NCBI RefSeq assembly: GCF_021234875.1
Contig: NZ_JAJQVM010000037.1
Location: 1-43,388, forward strand
Length of the DNA: 43,388 nt
Direction of reading: 5' to 3'
Source of the DNA: Marinibactrum halimedae
Lineage (GTDB): Bacteria; Pseudomonadota; Gammaproteobacteria; Pseudomonadales; Cellvibrionaceae
Shown here: piece after piece, positions 16,485 through 24,890 of the stretch
Layout of the letters: every line of letters begins with the position of its first letter
How positions within the stretch are numbered: position 1 is the stretch's first letter
Notes under the pieces: generated by a model
What the model was told of the DNA's origin: nothing
The model's input: only the letters and a program-made list of their open reading frames with translations
Databases searched by the model: none
Position numbers and translations under genes: made by a program

Positions 16485-17416
16485 AAACCCACCCCCGCTC
16501 TCGCTGCACGCCAGACCAACAAAACACCACCACCGGATAGGGCACCCCAAAGCGCCCACTTCTGCCAAGCATTATTCAAACCGGATAATCGTGCCTCTGG
16601 TGTATCGTGGATGGCTCGCCGCATTTCACGAGACGAAACGGTCGCCACACCCAATCCATAGGCTGATAATAACGCCTTGTGACACAGAATATTCATCAGC
16701 CTTGGAATGCCGCCACTGTAGTGATACAACCACCAGAAAGCCCCTTTTGTAAAAAGAGTAGAAGACTCAAAACCCGCTACTTGCAAGCGAGTGTTCACAT
16801 AGTGCTGGCTTTGACTGCGGTTAAGCGGGTAGAGATATTCACTGAATACGATACGCTGGCGTAATTGACGTAAATCATTACGGCTTAATATCTGGTCAAG
16901 TTCAGGCTGACCAAACAACACCACCTGTAACAACTTACGATGCTCGGTTTCCAAATTGGTCATCAACCGTAATGCTTCTAACGTTTCTTTTGGCATGGCT
17001 TGAGCTTCGTCAATCACCAACACCACACGCTTTTCAGACTGAGCAAGTTTAATTAAATGAAGATTGAGCGCTTTTAACAACTGATGGCTAGAAAGTGTTG
17101 TATCGCTAGGCATTTGCAGCTCTTCTGCCACCGCACTGTTGAGCCCTTCTGGGGATAAATACGGGTTAGGAATGTACGCAGTCACAAACCCCTGCTGTAA
17201 TCGTTTTAACAGTTGACGACACAAGAGGGTTTTTCCTGTACCAACCTCACCCACAATTTTGATAAACCCTTCACCGTGCTCTAAAGCCAGCAGGGTTGCA
17301 TTAAGCACTGCACCATGACCACTTTCTTCACAAAAAAATTCCGTATCAGGGGTCAGTGAAAAGGGCGCTCTTTTTAATCCAAAGTGAGGCTCATACAAGT
17401 GATGGTGCAAAGTCAT
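16481..17416 (-). CDS. mshM: MSHA AAA-type ATPase MshM (ExeA-like)
   Basis: A 311-residue ExeA/GspA-type AAA protein. It starts MTLHHHLYEPHFGLKRAPFSLTPD, the standard ExeA/MshM opening, with Walker A GEVGTGKTLL near residue 57, Walker B VVLVIDEAQAM near 131-141, and sensor/arginine residues in LRQLRQRI. A hydrophobic helix near the C-terminus (WGALSGGGVLLVW) anchors it to the inner membrane. The related ExeA helps assemble secretin, and MshM probably does so for MshL, its upstream neighbour six bases away. The ATGA overlap couples it to mshN. Confidence 0.92.
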   Translation of the reverse strand: MTLHHHLYEPHFGLKRAPFSLTPDTEFFCEESGHGAVLNATLLALEHGEGFIKIVGEVGTGKTLLCRQLLKRLQQGFVTAYIPNPYLSPEGLNSAVAEELQMPSDTTLSSHQLLKALNLHLIKLAQSEKRVVLVIDEAQAMPKETLEALRLMTNLETEHRKLLQVVLFGQPELDQILSRNDLRQLRQRIVFSEYLYPLNRSQSQHYVNTRLQVAGFESSTLFTKGAFWWLYHYSGGIPRLMNILCHKALLSAYGLGVATVSSREMRRAIHDTPEARLSGLNNAWQKWALWGALSGGGVLLVWRAARAGVGL

Positions 17417-17422
17417 ACCACA

Positions 17423-19216
17423 CTACCATTCTCGACGTGTTTTTAACGCTTCCTCGATGCTTCTCATACGAGTTTCTGTATTACGTAAATCGGAATCCCA
17501 TGTCTCATCATCAATGACTAGCGGTTTTAATAAAATCACCAACTCTGTTTTACGATTGCCTTTTTGATTGGCGCGGAATAACCCATTCAACAACGGGATA
17601 TCTCCCAACACAGGGCGACGCCGATCTGTTTTCGTGGTGGATTCCTGCATTAATCCTCCCAATACAATGACCTGACCAGAACGTGCACGCACAATGGTGT
17701 CAGACTCGCGAATATCGCGGAATGCCAGAGGGAGGGTGAATTGATCATCCCCCAAGGTAAAACTTTTTTGCTGATCAGTGACTTCACTGACGATGGGGTG
17801 AATGTGCAAAATTACGTCGCCATTCTCCGCAATTTGTGGCGTCACATCCAAAGAAATACCCGAAAAAAACGAGGCCAACTCAACATTTGGGGTTTCCGAT
17901 GTGGTGGCAGTACTGGCGGTTGTCGTCGTTGAAATGCCCGTCACAAAATACTCATCCGACCCAACACGAATGACCGCTTTTTGATTATTCACAGTGGAAA
18001 CACGTGGGCTCGATAATACTTGTACATTGCCTTGTGACTCCAATAAATTAATGAGTGTGGAAACGTCTCCCACACTTAATAATGTCCCAAATAATCCGCC
18101 CACACCGTCATCAACCGTCACAATTTGGTTGCCATTGGCAAACTCCGATACGTCATAGCCATATAACGCTTGTCCAGAAATAGCTCCCCAATTAATGCCG
18201 GCTGAAAACTCATCGTTCAGCCCAACTTCAAGAATTTTGGCTTCTAAAATAACCTGGCGTGATACATTTAATTCCGAACGTTCTAAAAATTCTCTTACGG
18301 CAGATAGCTCACTGGGCATGGCTTTAACCACGACCATCCCCGCCTGTGGTGCCACCACAACAGAACGATCGCCTTCTTCACCGCCAATAATTGCAATGAC
18401 CGCTTCTTGTAAATTACCCCAAAAGTCCGTTTGGTTGAGGGTTTGCACACGAGAGCCTGGCAACGAAATATTCTGAGCTCCGGCACCCAAGCCGCCTAAA
18501 CCACCTAAGCCACCGGCTCCTGCTACGCCACCCACACCTTGCGGTTGCACCAGGTTGGCTAATCCGCCACCCATATTATTATTGTTGTTATTGCGATTGT
18601 TACCGTTCTGACCATTGTTATTGTTGCTGGTTAATTCCCCGACCAACACACTGGTATCAGACGTACCCGCACGCTGTACATCCAAGTAATCAATGTGAAA
18701 AATTTCGCTGCGCAACTCTCTTGGATACACACGATAAATGCCACTATCCAATTTGTACTCATACCCAAATATATCGCGCACTACTTTCAAGGTTTCTTCG
18801 ATGGTGACATTTTTGAGCTCTAAACTAATCGCACCCGATACAGACGGGTGTACCACCATATTGTGACGAGTACCTTCCACCAACCCTAAGAAAAAAGCAC
18901 GGGCAGGCACTTCATTCACCGAGATGTCGAAACGGGATTCAAGCGGCAAAGCGGCTTCTTGCCCGGTACGATTATTCAACCCGGAGCTGGAATTAAGTAG
19001 GGCATCTGTCACCGCTTGGGGTGGCGTGGACGGTGCTCCAGATGGCATTGCCGCATGATCGGTATTACGAATCCGCTCTTGCTCTACTTGGTCGGCCAAA
19101 GAAGGCGGCTGGGTATTTGACGAACACCCCAATAACCCCAATAACACTACCGCGCTCAACGACGCCGCCACCCCTACCTGTTTTACAAAAAGTGTCTTCA
19201 CCCGAAATACCTTCAT
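17423..19216 (-). CDS. mshL: MSHA outer-membrane secretin MshL
   Basis: A 597-residue secretin that forms the outer-membrane pore for the pilus. It has a lipoprotein-type signal with lipobox LLGC at Cys 31, which suggests it is lipidated. Then come an N0-like domain (FDISVNEVPARAFFLGLVEG), a secretin_N region interrupted by an Asn/Gly-rich linker near residues 188-250 (long Asn runs then GGLGGLGG), and the C-terminal secretin domain with SRQVILEAKILEVGL, VLSSPRVSTVNNQKAVI and the VIVLGGLMQE hallmark. The Asn/Gly linker is longer than usual. A 100-base gap precedes mshK's stop upstream; downstream mshM follows closely. Confidence 0.93.
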   Translation of the reverse strand: MKVFRVKTLFVKQVGVAASLSAVVLLGLLGCSSNTQPPSLADQVEQERIRNTDHAAMPSGAPSTPPQAVTDALLNSSSGLNNRTGQEAALPLESRFDISVNEVPARAFFLGLVEGTRHNMVVHPSVSGAISLELKNVTIEETLKVVRDIFGYEYKLDSGIYRVYPRELRSEIFHIDYLDVQRAGTSDTSVLVGELTSNNNNGQNGNNRNNNNNNMGGGLANLVQPQGVGGVAGAGGLGGLGGLGAGAQNISLPGSRVQTLNQTDFWGNLQEAVIAIIGGEEGDRSVVVAPQAGMVVVKAMPSELSAVREFLERSELNVSRQVILEAKILEVGLNDEFSAGINWGAISGQALYGYDVSEFANGNQIVTVDDGVGGLFGTLLSVGDVSTLINLLESQGNVQVLSSPRVSTVNNQKAVIRVGSDEYFVTGISTTTTASTATTSETPNVELASFFSGISLDVTPQIAENGDVILHIHPIVSEVTDQQKSFTLGDDQFTLPLAFRDIRESDTIVRARSGQVIVLGGLMQESTTKTDRRRPVLGDIPLLNGLFRANQKGNRKTELVILLKPLVIDDETWDSDLRNTETRMRSIEEALKTRREW

Positions 19217-19315
19217 CCCAAAAATTTACCTGAGGCCACGATGTCAATTTCAAGCTTAATGTCATCGATAATGGCACTGCTGCCTGCGTGTGTTTTTAAA
19301 CCTAGTGTTAAACGA

Positions 19316-19747
19316 TCAACGTACCACCTTCACTTTGTGATTATTCAAATACAATGTATGTGTTTTTCCATTTTTTCGAATCAAAACTGACCGCTCTCGA
19401 ATTCGGCTAACAACACCACCACCCACAATCGAATCACCTTCTTTTACCCGTTTGCCATTGATAATGGCAGTACGCTTATTGTCACGAAAAACAACCGAAG
19501 ATAACCGCAGTGATTGGGATATCGATGAAACAGAAGGGCGAAAGTAAATAGGGCGGGTAGGATCAGACAGTGTATTTAAATCCACCAGTGGACGATCGGG
19601 AGACTTTTGAAACGACTGACTCTCACGCTCAATTTGCGCTTGCGCCTGAACACCACCGGCAACGAAAAGACTGAGGCAATAGCACAGTAAAAGGGGCAAA
19701 ATAGAAATGCGCTTGAAACTCAGAAATGGGTTATTACAATTACACAC
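19316..19747 (-). CDS. mshK: MSHA biogenesis protein MshK (PilP/GspC-like)
   Basis: A 143-residue periplasmic protein with an N-terminal hydrophobic segment (ISILPLLLCYCLSLFVAGG) and a small domain with SSVVFRDNKRTAIINGKRV and a KEGDSIVGGGVVSRI turn, as in PilP/GspC HR domains. DPTRP near residue 62 is characteristic of MshK. It should connect the inner-membrane platform to the secretin MshL encoded next. Its start overlaps mshJ by eight bases. Confidence 0.85.
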   Translation of the reverse strand: MCNCNNPFLSFKRISILPLLLCYCLSLFVAGGVQAQAQIERESQSFQKSPDRPLVDLNTLSDPTRPIYFRPSVSSISQSLRLSSVVFRDNKRTAIINGKRVKEGDSIVGGGVVSRIRERSVLIRKNGKTHTLYLNNHKVKVVR

Positions 19748-20486
19748 CCAGCAGCCCCTCTTCCGTCGTCAGGGTATACACCCACACCGTCACACGACCA
19801 CTCGGGTAATCGTCTACTTCGTAGGTCATTCTATCCCAATAAAATCGCCATGAAAGATGCTCAAGGCGACGCAAATAACGCGTCACATCGAAATAACTGC
19901 CTTCAAACTCTACTCTCACTCTGTGTTTATACACCCCTACCGGTTGTGAAGCCGATGATTCCCACGCCGGATCAGCCACCGGGCTTACTACTGTAGGTTC
20001 AGTGGGCGCGCCTGTCTCCGATGTTTGTGCAAGAAGCTCCTCTGTACCTGATAAGGTAATTAACTGCACAGGTAAGGTTTGTAGTTCGGTTAACCGCAAC
20101 CCTTTCGATTCCAACAATAACTGCTCAAGCAATTGTGGTAATTCATCTGCCCGAATAAGCCCTACAGACATTTGTGCCAATTGTTCATCTAAACGATCCA
20201 CCTTTTTTTGCTCGACGGCAATGGACTCACGTAATTTTCCATTCGGATCAAAAGACTGTAGCTGCACCATCTGCGTTAATGTTTGTTGGCTCACCTGCAA
20301 TTCTTTTTTTATCGAAACAATGCTGGCTTCTTTTTTACTGAGTTGTTTGGCAACGGGGCTTACGATCATAAAATCCAGCAACATAATGATCAGTAACGCT
20401 CCCCCAACCAAAACCAGCAATCGCTCCCGAGTTTCCAGCGCGTCAAATTTCTCTGCAATGCCCTGCCAACGCTCTTGCAATGTCAT
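19740..20486 (-). CDS. mshJ: MSHA biogenesis protein MshJ (PilO-like)
   Basis: A 248-residue inner-membrane protein with one membrane helix near residues 23-43 (LLVLVGGALLIIMLLDFMIV), a coiled coil near 50-100, and a ferredoxin-like periplasmic domain at the end (the VRVEFEGSYFDVTRYLRRLE segment is characteristic of PilO/GspM-type proteins). It forms the alignment complex with the PilN-like protein and MshK. Overlaps of four bases upstream and eight downstream indicate translational coupling. Confidence 0.88.
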   Translation of the reverse strand: MTLQERWQGIAEKFDALETRERLLVLVGGALLIIMLLDFMIVSPVAKQLSKKEASIVSIKKELQVSQQTLTQMVQLQSFDPNGKLRESIAVEQKKVDRLDEQLAQMSVGLIRADELPQLLEQLLLESKGLRLTELQTLPVQLITLSGTEELLAQTSETGAPTEPTVVSPVADPAWESSASQPVGVYKHRVRVEFEGSYFDVTRYLRRLEHLSWRFYWDRMTYEVDDYPSGRVTVWVYTLTTEEGLLGV

Positions 20487-21109
20487 TGCGCGTCTCCATT
20501 CTGGGTTAAGTCTGACGCGGTTTCACTATCAGCAATCGAGAAACGTACCGGTTTATTGTCTTCGTGAACCAGCGTTAATATTCCCATTCGTGCTTTCGCA
20601 AAATGCTCATCCTTTCTTAACTTACCCAAGTAACGTGGCACTAGCTCAGAATGAGTTGCCGTGCCTGAAAAAGACACCCAGCCTCCCCCAGAGTCAAGAT
20701 CAAACGTTTGTAACTGAATCCCTTTGACGTACTCTTTCGCAAACCCCACCAAATACCCGGAAAAGCCTTGCGCATTACCTAAATTTTGCCGTTCAATCAA
20801 TTGCAATACCTGTTGGCGACGGCGATACGTTTCTTTTAGATTATCCAATTCGCGTTGTAACTGTGCACTGGGGGTAATATTACGCTGAACACGCAGTTTT
20901 TCGACTTGCTCAGTAATGTTGGCAACATCGAGCGTTAGTGCTGCTAATTCTTCTTCTGACTGATCTAACTCATACAGTGTCCAGCCCCATAACAAGAAAG
21001 CAATAAAGACTGCCGATGCCATCGCTATCAATAAATGCTGGGATGAAAACAAAAGCGCTGAATGACGAAATTCATCCGTATATAAATTAATTTGTTGGCC
21101 TTGATTCAC
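20483..21109 (-). CDS. PilN-like MSHA biogenesis protein
   Basis: A 208-residue PilN-type protein: a short cytoplasmic N-terminus beginning MNQGQQINLYTDEFR (PilN's INLY/LLP-type motif that binds PilM/MshI), a membrane helix near residues 24-46, a coiled coil near 50-110, and a small periplasmic domain. It lies between mshI and mshJ, with four-base overlaps on both sides. Names for this gene vary between genomes (it is annotated as a second MshI or left unnamed), so no symbol is assigned. Confidence 0.85.
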   Translation of the reverse strand: MNQGQQINLYTDEFRHSALLFSSQHLLIAMASAVFIAFLLWGWTLYELDQSEEELAALTLDVANITEQVEKLRVQRNITPSAQLQRELDNLKETYRRRQQVLQLIERQNLGNAQGFSGYLVGFAKEYVKGIQLQTFDLDSGGGWVSFSGTATHSELVPRYLGKLRKDEHFAKARMGILTLVHEDNKPVRFSIADSETASDLTQNGDAQ

Positions 21110-22059
21110 GCCTCACCCTCTCTTAATGCCACACCGATACTCGGTAAACATTGCTGCCAAAGGCTTTCATCGTGGAGAGTCGGAACAACCTCCGAAAGCG
21201 TTTCGGTTTCTGTGAGTAATGATAGGTCAAAGGCTCCAATATCCACACTTAGACCTTGGCGTAAGGAGTCTTCTATTTTTTCAGCTCCCAAATACAACCC
21301 CGACAACCATACTTTTGTGGGAGGAGATTGCCCCATTTGCCGTTCAAAATAATCTAAAGAACGCTGCAGCTCTAATAACAGTGGCTCAGCAGGTAACTCA
21401 TCCATTAACCCACCACGGTAATCGATATCAAAGCGACGGGATAAATACAAATTACCAACACGGGTCAGCGTTAATTTACCTATACCATTATGGAGGTGCA
21501 CCATGGCAATACTGCGTTCTTCGTCTGCCAGCTCAGCCCCCAAATTCCGCAACGCCATATCCACAATATCGATGGCATTCAATTCCAATCCCACGTTGGG
21601 AACAAATTCAATAATCTGTTCGACTAATCGCCTTTTCGCCGCCACCACATACAATAAGGGTGCTTTATTTCGACTACTGTCTTCGGGCAAGGTGATGACA
21701 TCAATCACCAACTCCTCTAAAGGCAAAGCGACTAAATCTTTCACTTTCCATTTCACCGCTTCACGTAGCTCTGCTTGAGGAACATTGGGGGCTTCAACCA
21801 AAAGAAGTTGATAATCATCGTGACCCAAAACAACATTGGTCATAGCAGATTTCAAACCCAGTGTCTCAATTCTCTCAGCCACAAGGTCAATAAAAGCTCC
21901 ACTCTCTGGTTTACCACCATGAGGAATCACTTCACAGACACTCAATGCCCGATGACTGCCCGGAGTAACCGCTACTAATGCAAGCCCTTCTTTTAGTATC
22001 TGCATACCGACAGTCGGTACGGATGCACGGCGGCGTTTCCATCGTCGAAACCACGACAT
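21106..22059 (-). CDS. mshI: MSHA biogenesis protein MshI (PilM-like)
   Basis: A 317-residue cytoplasmic protein of the actin-fold PilM family. It opens with an Arg-rich stretch (MSWFRRWKRRRASVPTVGMQ), and contains LREAVKWKVKDLVALPLEEL, which is characteristic of PilM/MshI, and the SLDYFERQMGQ segment near the end. It should ride on the PilN-like protein under the inner membrane. It is the first gene of the msh run; mshH, which sits upstream in some genomes, is not here. Confidence 0.88.
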   Translation of the reverse strand: MSWFRRWKRRRASVPTVGMQILKEGLALVAVTPGSHRALSVCEVIPHGGKPESGAFIDLVAERIETLGLKSAMTNVVLGHDDYQLLLVEAPNVPQAELREAVKWKVKDLVALPLEELVIDVITLPEDSSRNKAPLLYVVAAKRRLVEQIIEFVPNVGLELNAIDIVDMALRNLGAELADEERSIAMVHLHNGIGKLTLTRVGNLYLSRRFDIDYRGGLMDELPAEPLLLELQRSLDYFERQMGQSPPTKVWLSGLYLGAEKIEDSLRQGLSVDIGAFDLSLLTETETLSEVVPTLHDESLWQQCLPSIGVALREGEA

Positions 22060-22571
22060 AAGTGACCAAGCCTCATTGTTCTCTATTCAAAACACATCCT
22101 TGCCACGACCTCATTCCATCAACGTTTCACAATGCTGCTTAGAACCATCCGGCCCACTCACATGTGAAGTAATAATTCATTTGGAATTATAGATACATTT
22201 TTCATAGTTATTCGATTTTTGACAAAAATATCTGTTTCAAAAACAAAATAATTTTATACGAAAATGCATATAACCATGGAAAACAAGAAAATCTCCGTAG
22301 CCATCCCAAGATGATCGACTCAAAAAGCGGAAAGATAGAAAAGAAATATTAAAAGTGGGAGTAACAAGCGCCTGAACCAACAGTCATAAAGAAATTAGGA
22401 AGGAAATCGGATAAAAGAATTGAGAGGGAAAATACGCAGAAAAGGCAAGATAAACTGGTAGATTGGACACCTCTGTAAGCAGAGGCGTCTTTAGCGTAGG
22501 GGCACTTAAGAATTAGCGCTTAATACAAAAAACCGCTTAAATAACATACATATTTGACGATGAATTTTTGG
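22060..22571. promoter_or_regulatory. Upstream region of mshI with inverted repeats and possible -10 box
   Basis: A 512-base gap with no gene. Near the mshI side it contains the palindrome TCACATGTGA (22158-22167), an inverted repeat ATAATTC/GAATTAT (22172-22190), and, overlapping it on the minus strand, a perfect TATAAT (22186-22191) that may be the -10 of the msh operon. No good -35 is placed 17 bases before it, so an activator could be needed. The rest is A/T-rich with purine-rich runs and a hairpin at 22466-22489. Confidence 0.4.
22466..22489. terminator. Hairpin between the TonB-like gene and the mshI upstream region
   Basis: GACACCTCTG and CAGAGGCGTC form a 10-base stem with one mismatch and a TAAG loop. 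On the plus strand it is followed by only three T, and on the minus strand by none, so it is a weak intrinsic terminator at best. It lies 80 bases after the TonB-like gene's stop. Confidence 0.4.
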
Positions 22572-22976
22572 TTATCGAGATGCCAAATCAACAAACGAAG
22601 TATCGCCATCAACCACTAATTGAAATTCATAACGGCGTTTCAGCCCATCCATCGCCGCTTTTTGACCATCTTTGGTTTCTACTGTAAAAACAGATGAAGC
22701 AAGCGCACGACGTGCGGCGGATGTAAACACTTTGGCAGGGCTTTCCTCGATGACCGTAATTTCCTCAACAGCACCTTGTGCATTCACATTATAAGAAACC
22801 AAAACGTAGCCTTGAACCTTATTTTTCAAGGCATGACGGGGGTACTCAGGTTTAATATCTTTAACAATGCCCACTGTGCCATCTTCCATAACATGAACTA
22901 TTTTGGAGGGGGCCTCTTTCGCCATACTCATTGCCGCGACGCTCATGCCCAGTGCAATAGTGATTAATTTTCTCAT
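22572..22976 (-). CDS. Small exported TonB C-terminal-domain protein
   Basis: A 134-residue protein with a cleavable signal peptide (MRKLITIALGMSVAAMSMA, AMSMA-K) and a TonB_C domain: IKPEYPRHALKNKVQGYVLV, with YP and QG as in TonB, then VEEITVIEESPAKVF and ARRALASSVF. It lacks the N-terminal membrane anchor and Pro-rich spacer of energy-transducing TonB, so it cannot by itself carry force from ExbBD. Such periplasmic stand-alone domains are common in marine gammaproteobacteria with no fixed role. GGAG seven bases before the ATG supports the start. It does not neighbour exbB/exbD here. Confidence 0.85.
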   Translation of the reverse strand: MRKLITIALGMSVAAMSMAKEAPSKIVHVMEDGTVGIVKDIKPEYPRHALKNKVQGYVLVSYNVNAQGAVEEITVIEESPAKVFTSAARRALASSVFTVETKDGQKAAMDGLKRRYEFQLVVDGDTSFVDLASR

Positions 22977-23524
22977 TCTGATGCTCCTTAATAGGTTCTC
23001 GATACCGGGTGGCGATACTCGCTCAACTCACCGGTGGTTTTTTTTAACCCCAAGGAAAAATAGAAACGTTGCGTTTCTCTCACTTACCTTGCTTGTATTA
23101 AGCAATGACTATTTATTGGCCATTTCTTATTGTTAGCGCTTTCTTGATGACCACTCGATTTCACGAATAGCCTCAAAGATTTTTATTCTCAGAGCTTTTT
23201 ATGCTCAAAAACTATAAACAAAGTTTATACCCGAACTCATATATACTTTGTATATACAAAATAATATCCCTCGCCTTCGACCAAAGTCAAAGAATTCTTT
23301 TAATATTTAACACTTTTGTAATAAAAGTGTGGTAGCAAAACTTAAATCAGTCAAAAAACAACCAAAAAGCGCTTCTTCTTTCCTTACCCCAAAACACAAC
23401 TGAGCGTACAACTGAGGTTAACGCATGGCGTCTTGAGCGGGTTCTGGTAAACTGCGCCGCTCATGCAACAGCACACTCTTATATGACTTTGCGCCCTGCG
23501 CTTCTCGTGTTTAAGGCCTTACCC
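22977..23524. promoter_or_regulatory. Palindrome-rich divergent upstream region of purC and the TonB-like gene
   Basis: A 548-base gap without a convincing gene, upstream of two genes that point away from each other. It holds four perfect inverted repeats within about 120 bases: TATAAAC-AAA-GTTTATA (23213-23229), TTTGTATATACAAA (23247-23260), AAAGAATTCTTT (23289-23300) and ACACTTTT-GTAAT-AAAAGTGT (23310-23330). The first two look like dimer-binding operators; the last could also be a terminator-type hairpin. No PurR-type operator was recognised. Confidence 0.5.
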
Positions 23525-24628
23525 ATGACTCAATCCATGAACGTTCTTGCTCACAATGACGACCTTCCCATTCGAACCGAACAGCCCATTCATAGTGGGA
23601 AAGTGCGTTCGGTCTACTGGCTTACCGAAGCGGACAGCCAACGACTCATTCAAGAACACAACTACCCCGTCCCCGAAAGTACTCCCTTGGCCATCATGGT
23701 CATTAGTGATCGGATTTCCGCCTTTGATTGCATCTGGAAAGGAGAAAACGGCTTAGATGGCGTACCAGGGAAAGGGGCCGCGTTGAACAGTATTTCTAAT
23801 TATTGGTTTCAACGATTCAAAGAAGAAGGGCTGGCTAACAGCCATATTTTAGATGTTCCGCACCCGTTGGTGTGGATTGTGCAAAAAGCACGCCCCGTAA
23901 AAATTGAGGCCATTGGGCGCCAATACATTACCGGCTCCATGTGGCGCGCTTACGAGAAAGGTGAACGTGATTTTTGTGGTATCCAATTACCAGAAGGGCT
24001 GACTCAACATCAAAAGCTAGATGACATACTCATTACACCAAGTACCAAAGGAGTGTTGAGAGGCTTGCCCGGCGTACCAGAGGCGGACGATGCCAACATC
24101 ACCCGACGTAATATTGAAGAAAATCTCCATGCCTTTAACTTCAATAGCGCAGACGATATCAGTCGCTACGAAACCCTGCTTAAAGAAGGCTTTGCTATTA
24201 TTCAAAACGACTTCGCCAAACTGGATCAACTCTTTGTAGATACCAAGTTTGAATTTGGCTATGTCACAAATAAAGAAGGAAATGAAGAATTAATTTATAT
24301 GGATGAGGTCGGCACACCCGATTCTTCAAGAATTTGGGATGGTACTGCCTACCAATCTGGCAAGATTATTGAAAATTCCAAAGAAGGCTTCAGACAAGCG
24401 CTGCTGAATCATTTCCCTGATCCAGATATTTTATTAAATAAAAACCGAATGGATGAACGGACACAACTGGCTGAAAACCATCGCTTACCCGTTGAAATGC
24501 TGATGGATTTATCAAATACCTACCAAGCAGTTGCAGAAAAAATCATAGGTGCGTGTATTGAAATTTCTGACAATCCAAAAGAGGAAGTGATTGAAGCTCT
24601 AGGCGCAAAATATGGGCTTATTGTTTAA
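23525..24628 (+). CDS. purC: SAICAR synthase PurC (long form)
   Basis: Phosphoribosylaminoimidazole-succinocarboxamide synthase, the step that joins aspartate to CAIR in purine synthesis. The 367-residue length matches the long form found in Vibrio and Shewanella rather than the 237-residue Escherichia coli enzyme. Recognisable parts: [11 protein letters not shown] (nucleotide loop), [32 protein letters not shown], and the C-terminal [14 protein letters not shown] signature. ATG 23525 is chosen because AAGG lies eight bases upstream and it begins the conserved protein; the frame is open from 23483. It stands alone, followed by a hairpin. Confidence 0.95.
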   Translation: MTQSMNVLAHNDDLPIRTEQPIHSGKVRSVYWLTEADSQRLIQEHNYPVPESTPLAIMVISDRISAFDCIWKGENGLDGVPGKGAALNSISNYWFQRFKEEGLANSHILDVPHPLVWIVQKARPVKIEAIGRQYITGSMWRAYEKGERDFCGIQLPEGLTQHQKLDDILITPSTKGVLRGLPGVPEADDANITRRNIEENLHAFNFNSADDISRYETLLKEGFAIIQNDFAKLDQLFVDTKFEFGYVTNKEGNEELIYMDEVGTPDSSRIWDGTAYQSGKIIENSKEGFRQALLNHFPDPDILLNKNRMDERTQLAENHRLPVEMLMDLSNTYQAVAEKIIGACIEISDNPKEEVIEALGAKYGLIV

Positions 24629-24720
24629 TGACTAGCGTTTAATAAAAAAAATAAAACATTCGCAATATTCAATAATAGAAACTTAATTGATATTTAATTC
24701 AATGTAGAATAGACCGAAGA

Positions 24721-24747
24721 AAGCCCTAGTTTCGTCTTTTAGGGCTT
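24721..24747. terminator. Hairpin downstream of purC
   Basis: A perfect 8-bp stem, AAGCCCTA and TAGGGCTT, with an 11-base T-rich loop, about 90 bases after the purC stop. There is no T-run after it on the plus strand, so it is a plausible but not textbook terminator. The 262-base gap otherwise holds the upstream region of the sensor kinase gene. Confidence 0.45.
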
Positions 24748-24890
24748 CGACGGCAATCAGAACTTCAGCGACGACACCAAACACAATAACACCATCATTA
24801 CAACACCGTAACGGTTCCATAAAACTACGCTATTCTCCCCATATCCAGCATATCTCTTGCATGGCATTATAAACGATTGTCTTTAGGTGC

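Noticed and set aside
20002-20727. Long plus-strand open frame (241 codons) opposite mshJ and the PilN-like gene
   Set aside because: Ser/Cys/Asn-rich antisense shadow of two well-supported genes; no protein family resemblance.
23400-23524. PurR operator before purC
   Set aside because: The ACGCATGGCGT-like sequence does not match the ACGCAAACGTTTGCGT pattern well enough.
23483-23524. Fourteen extra N-terminal codons for PurC
   Set aside because: The frame is open but ATG 23525 has a placed AAGG and gives the normal 367-residue protein.
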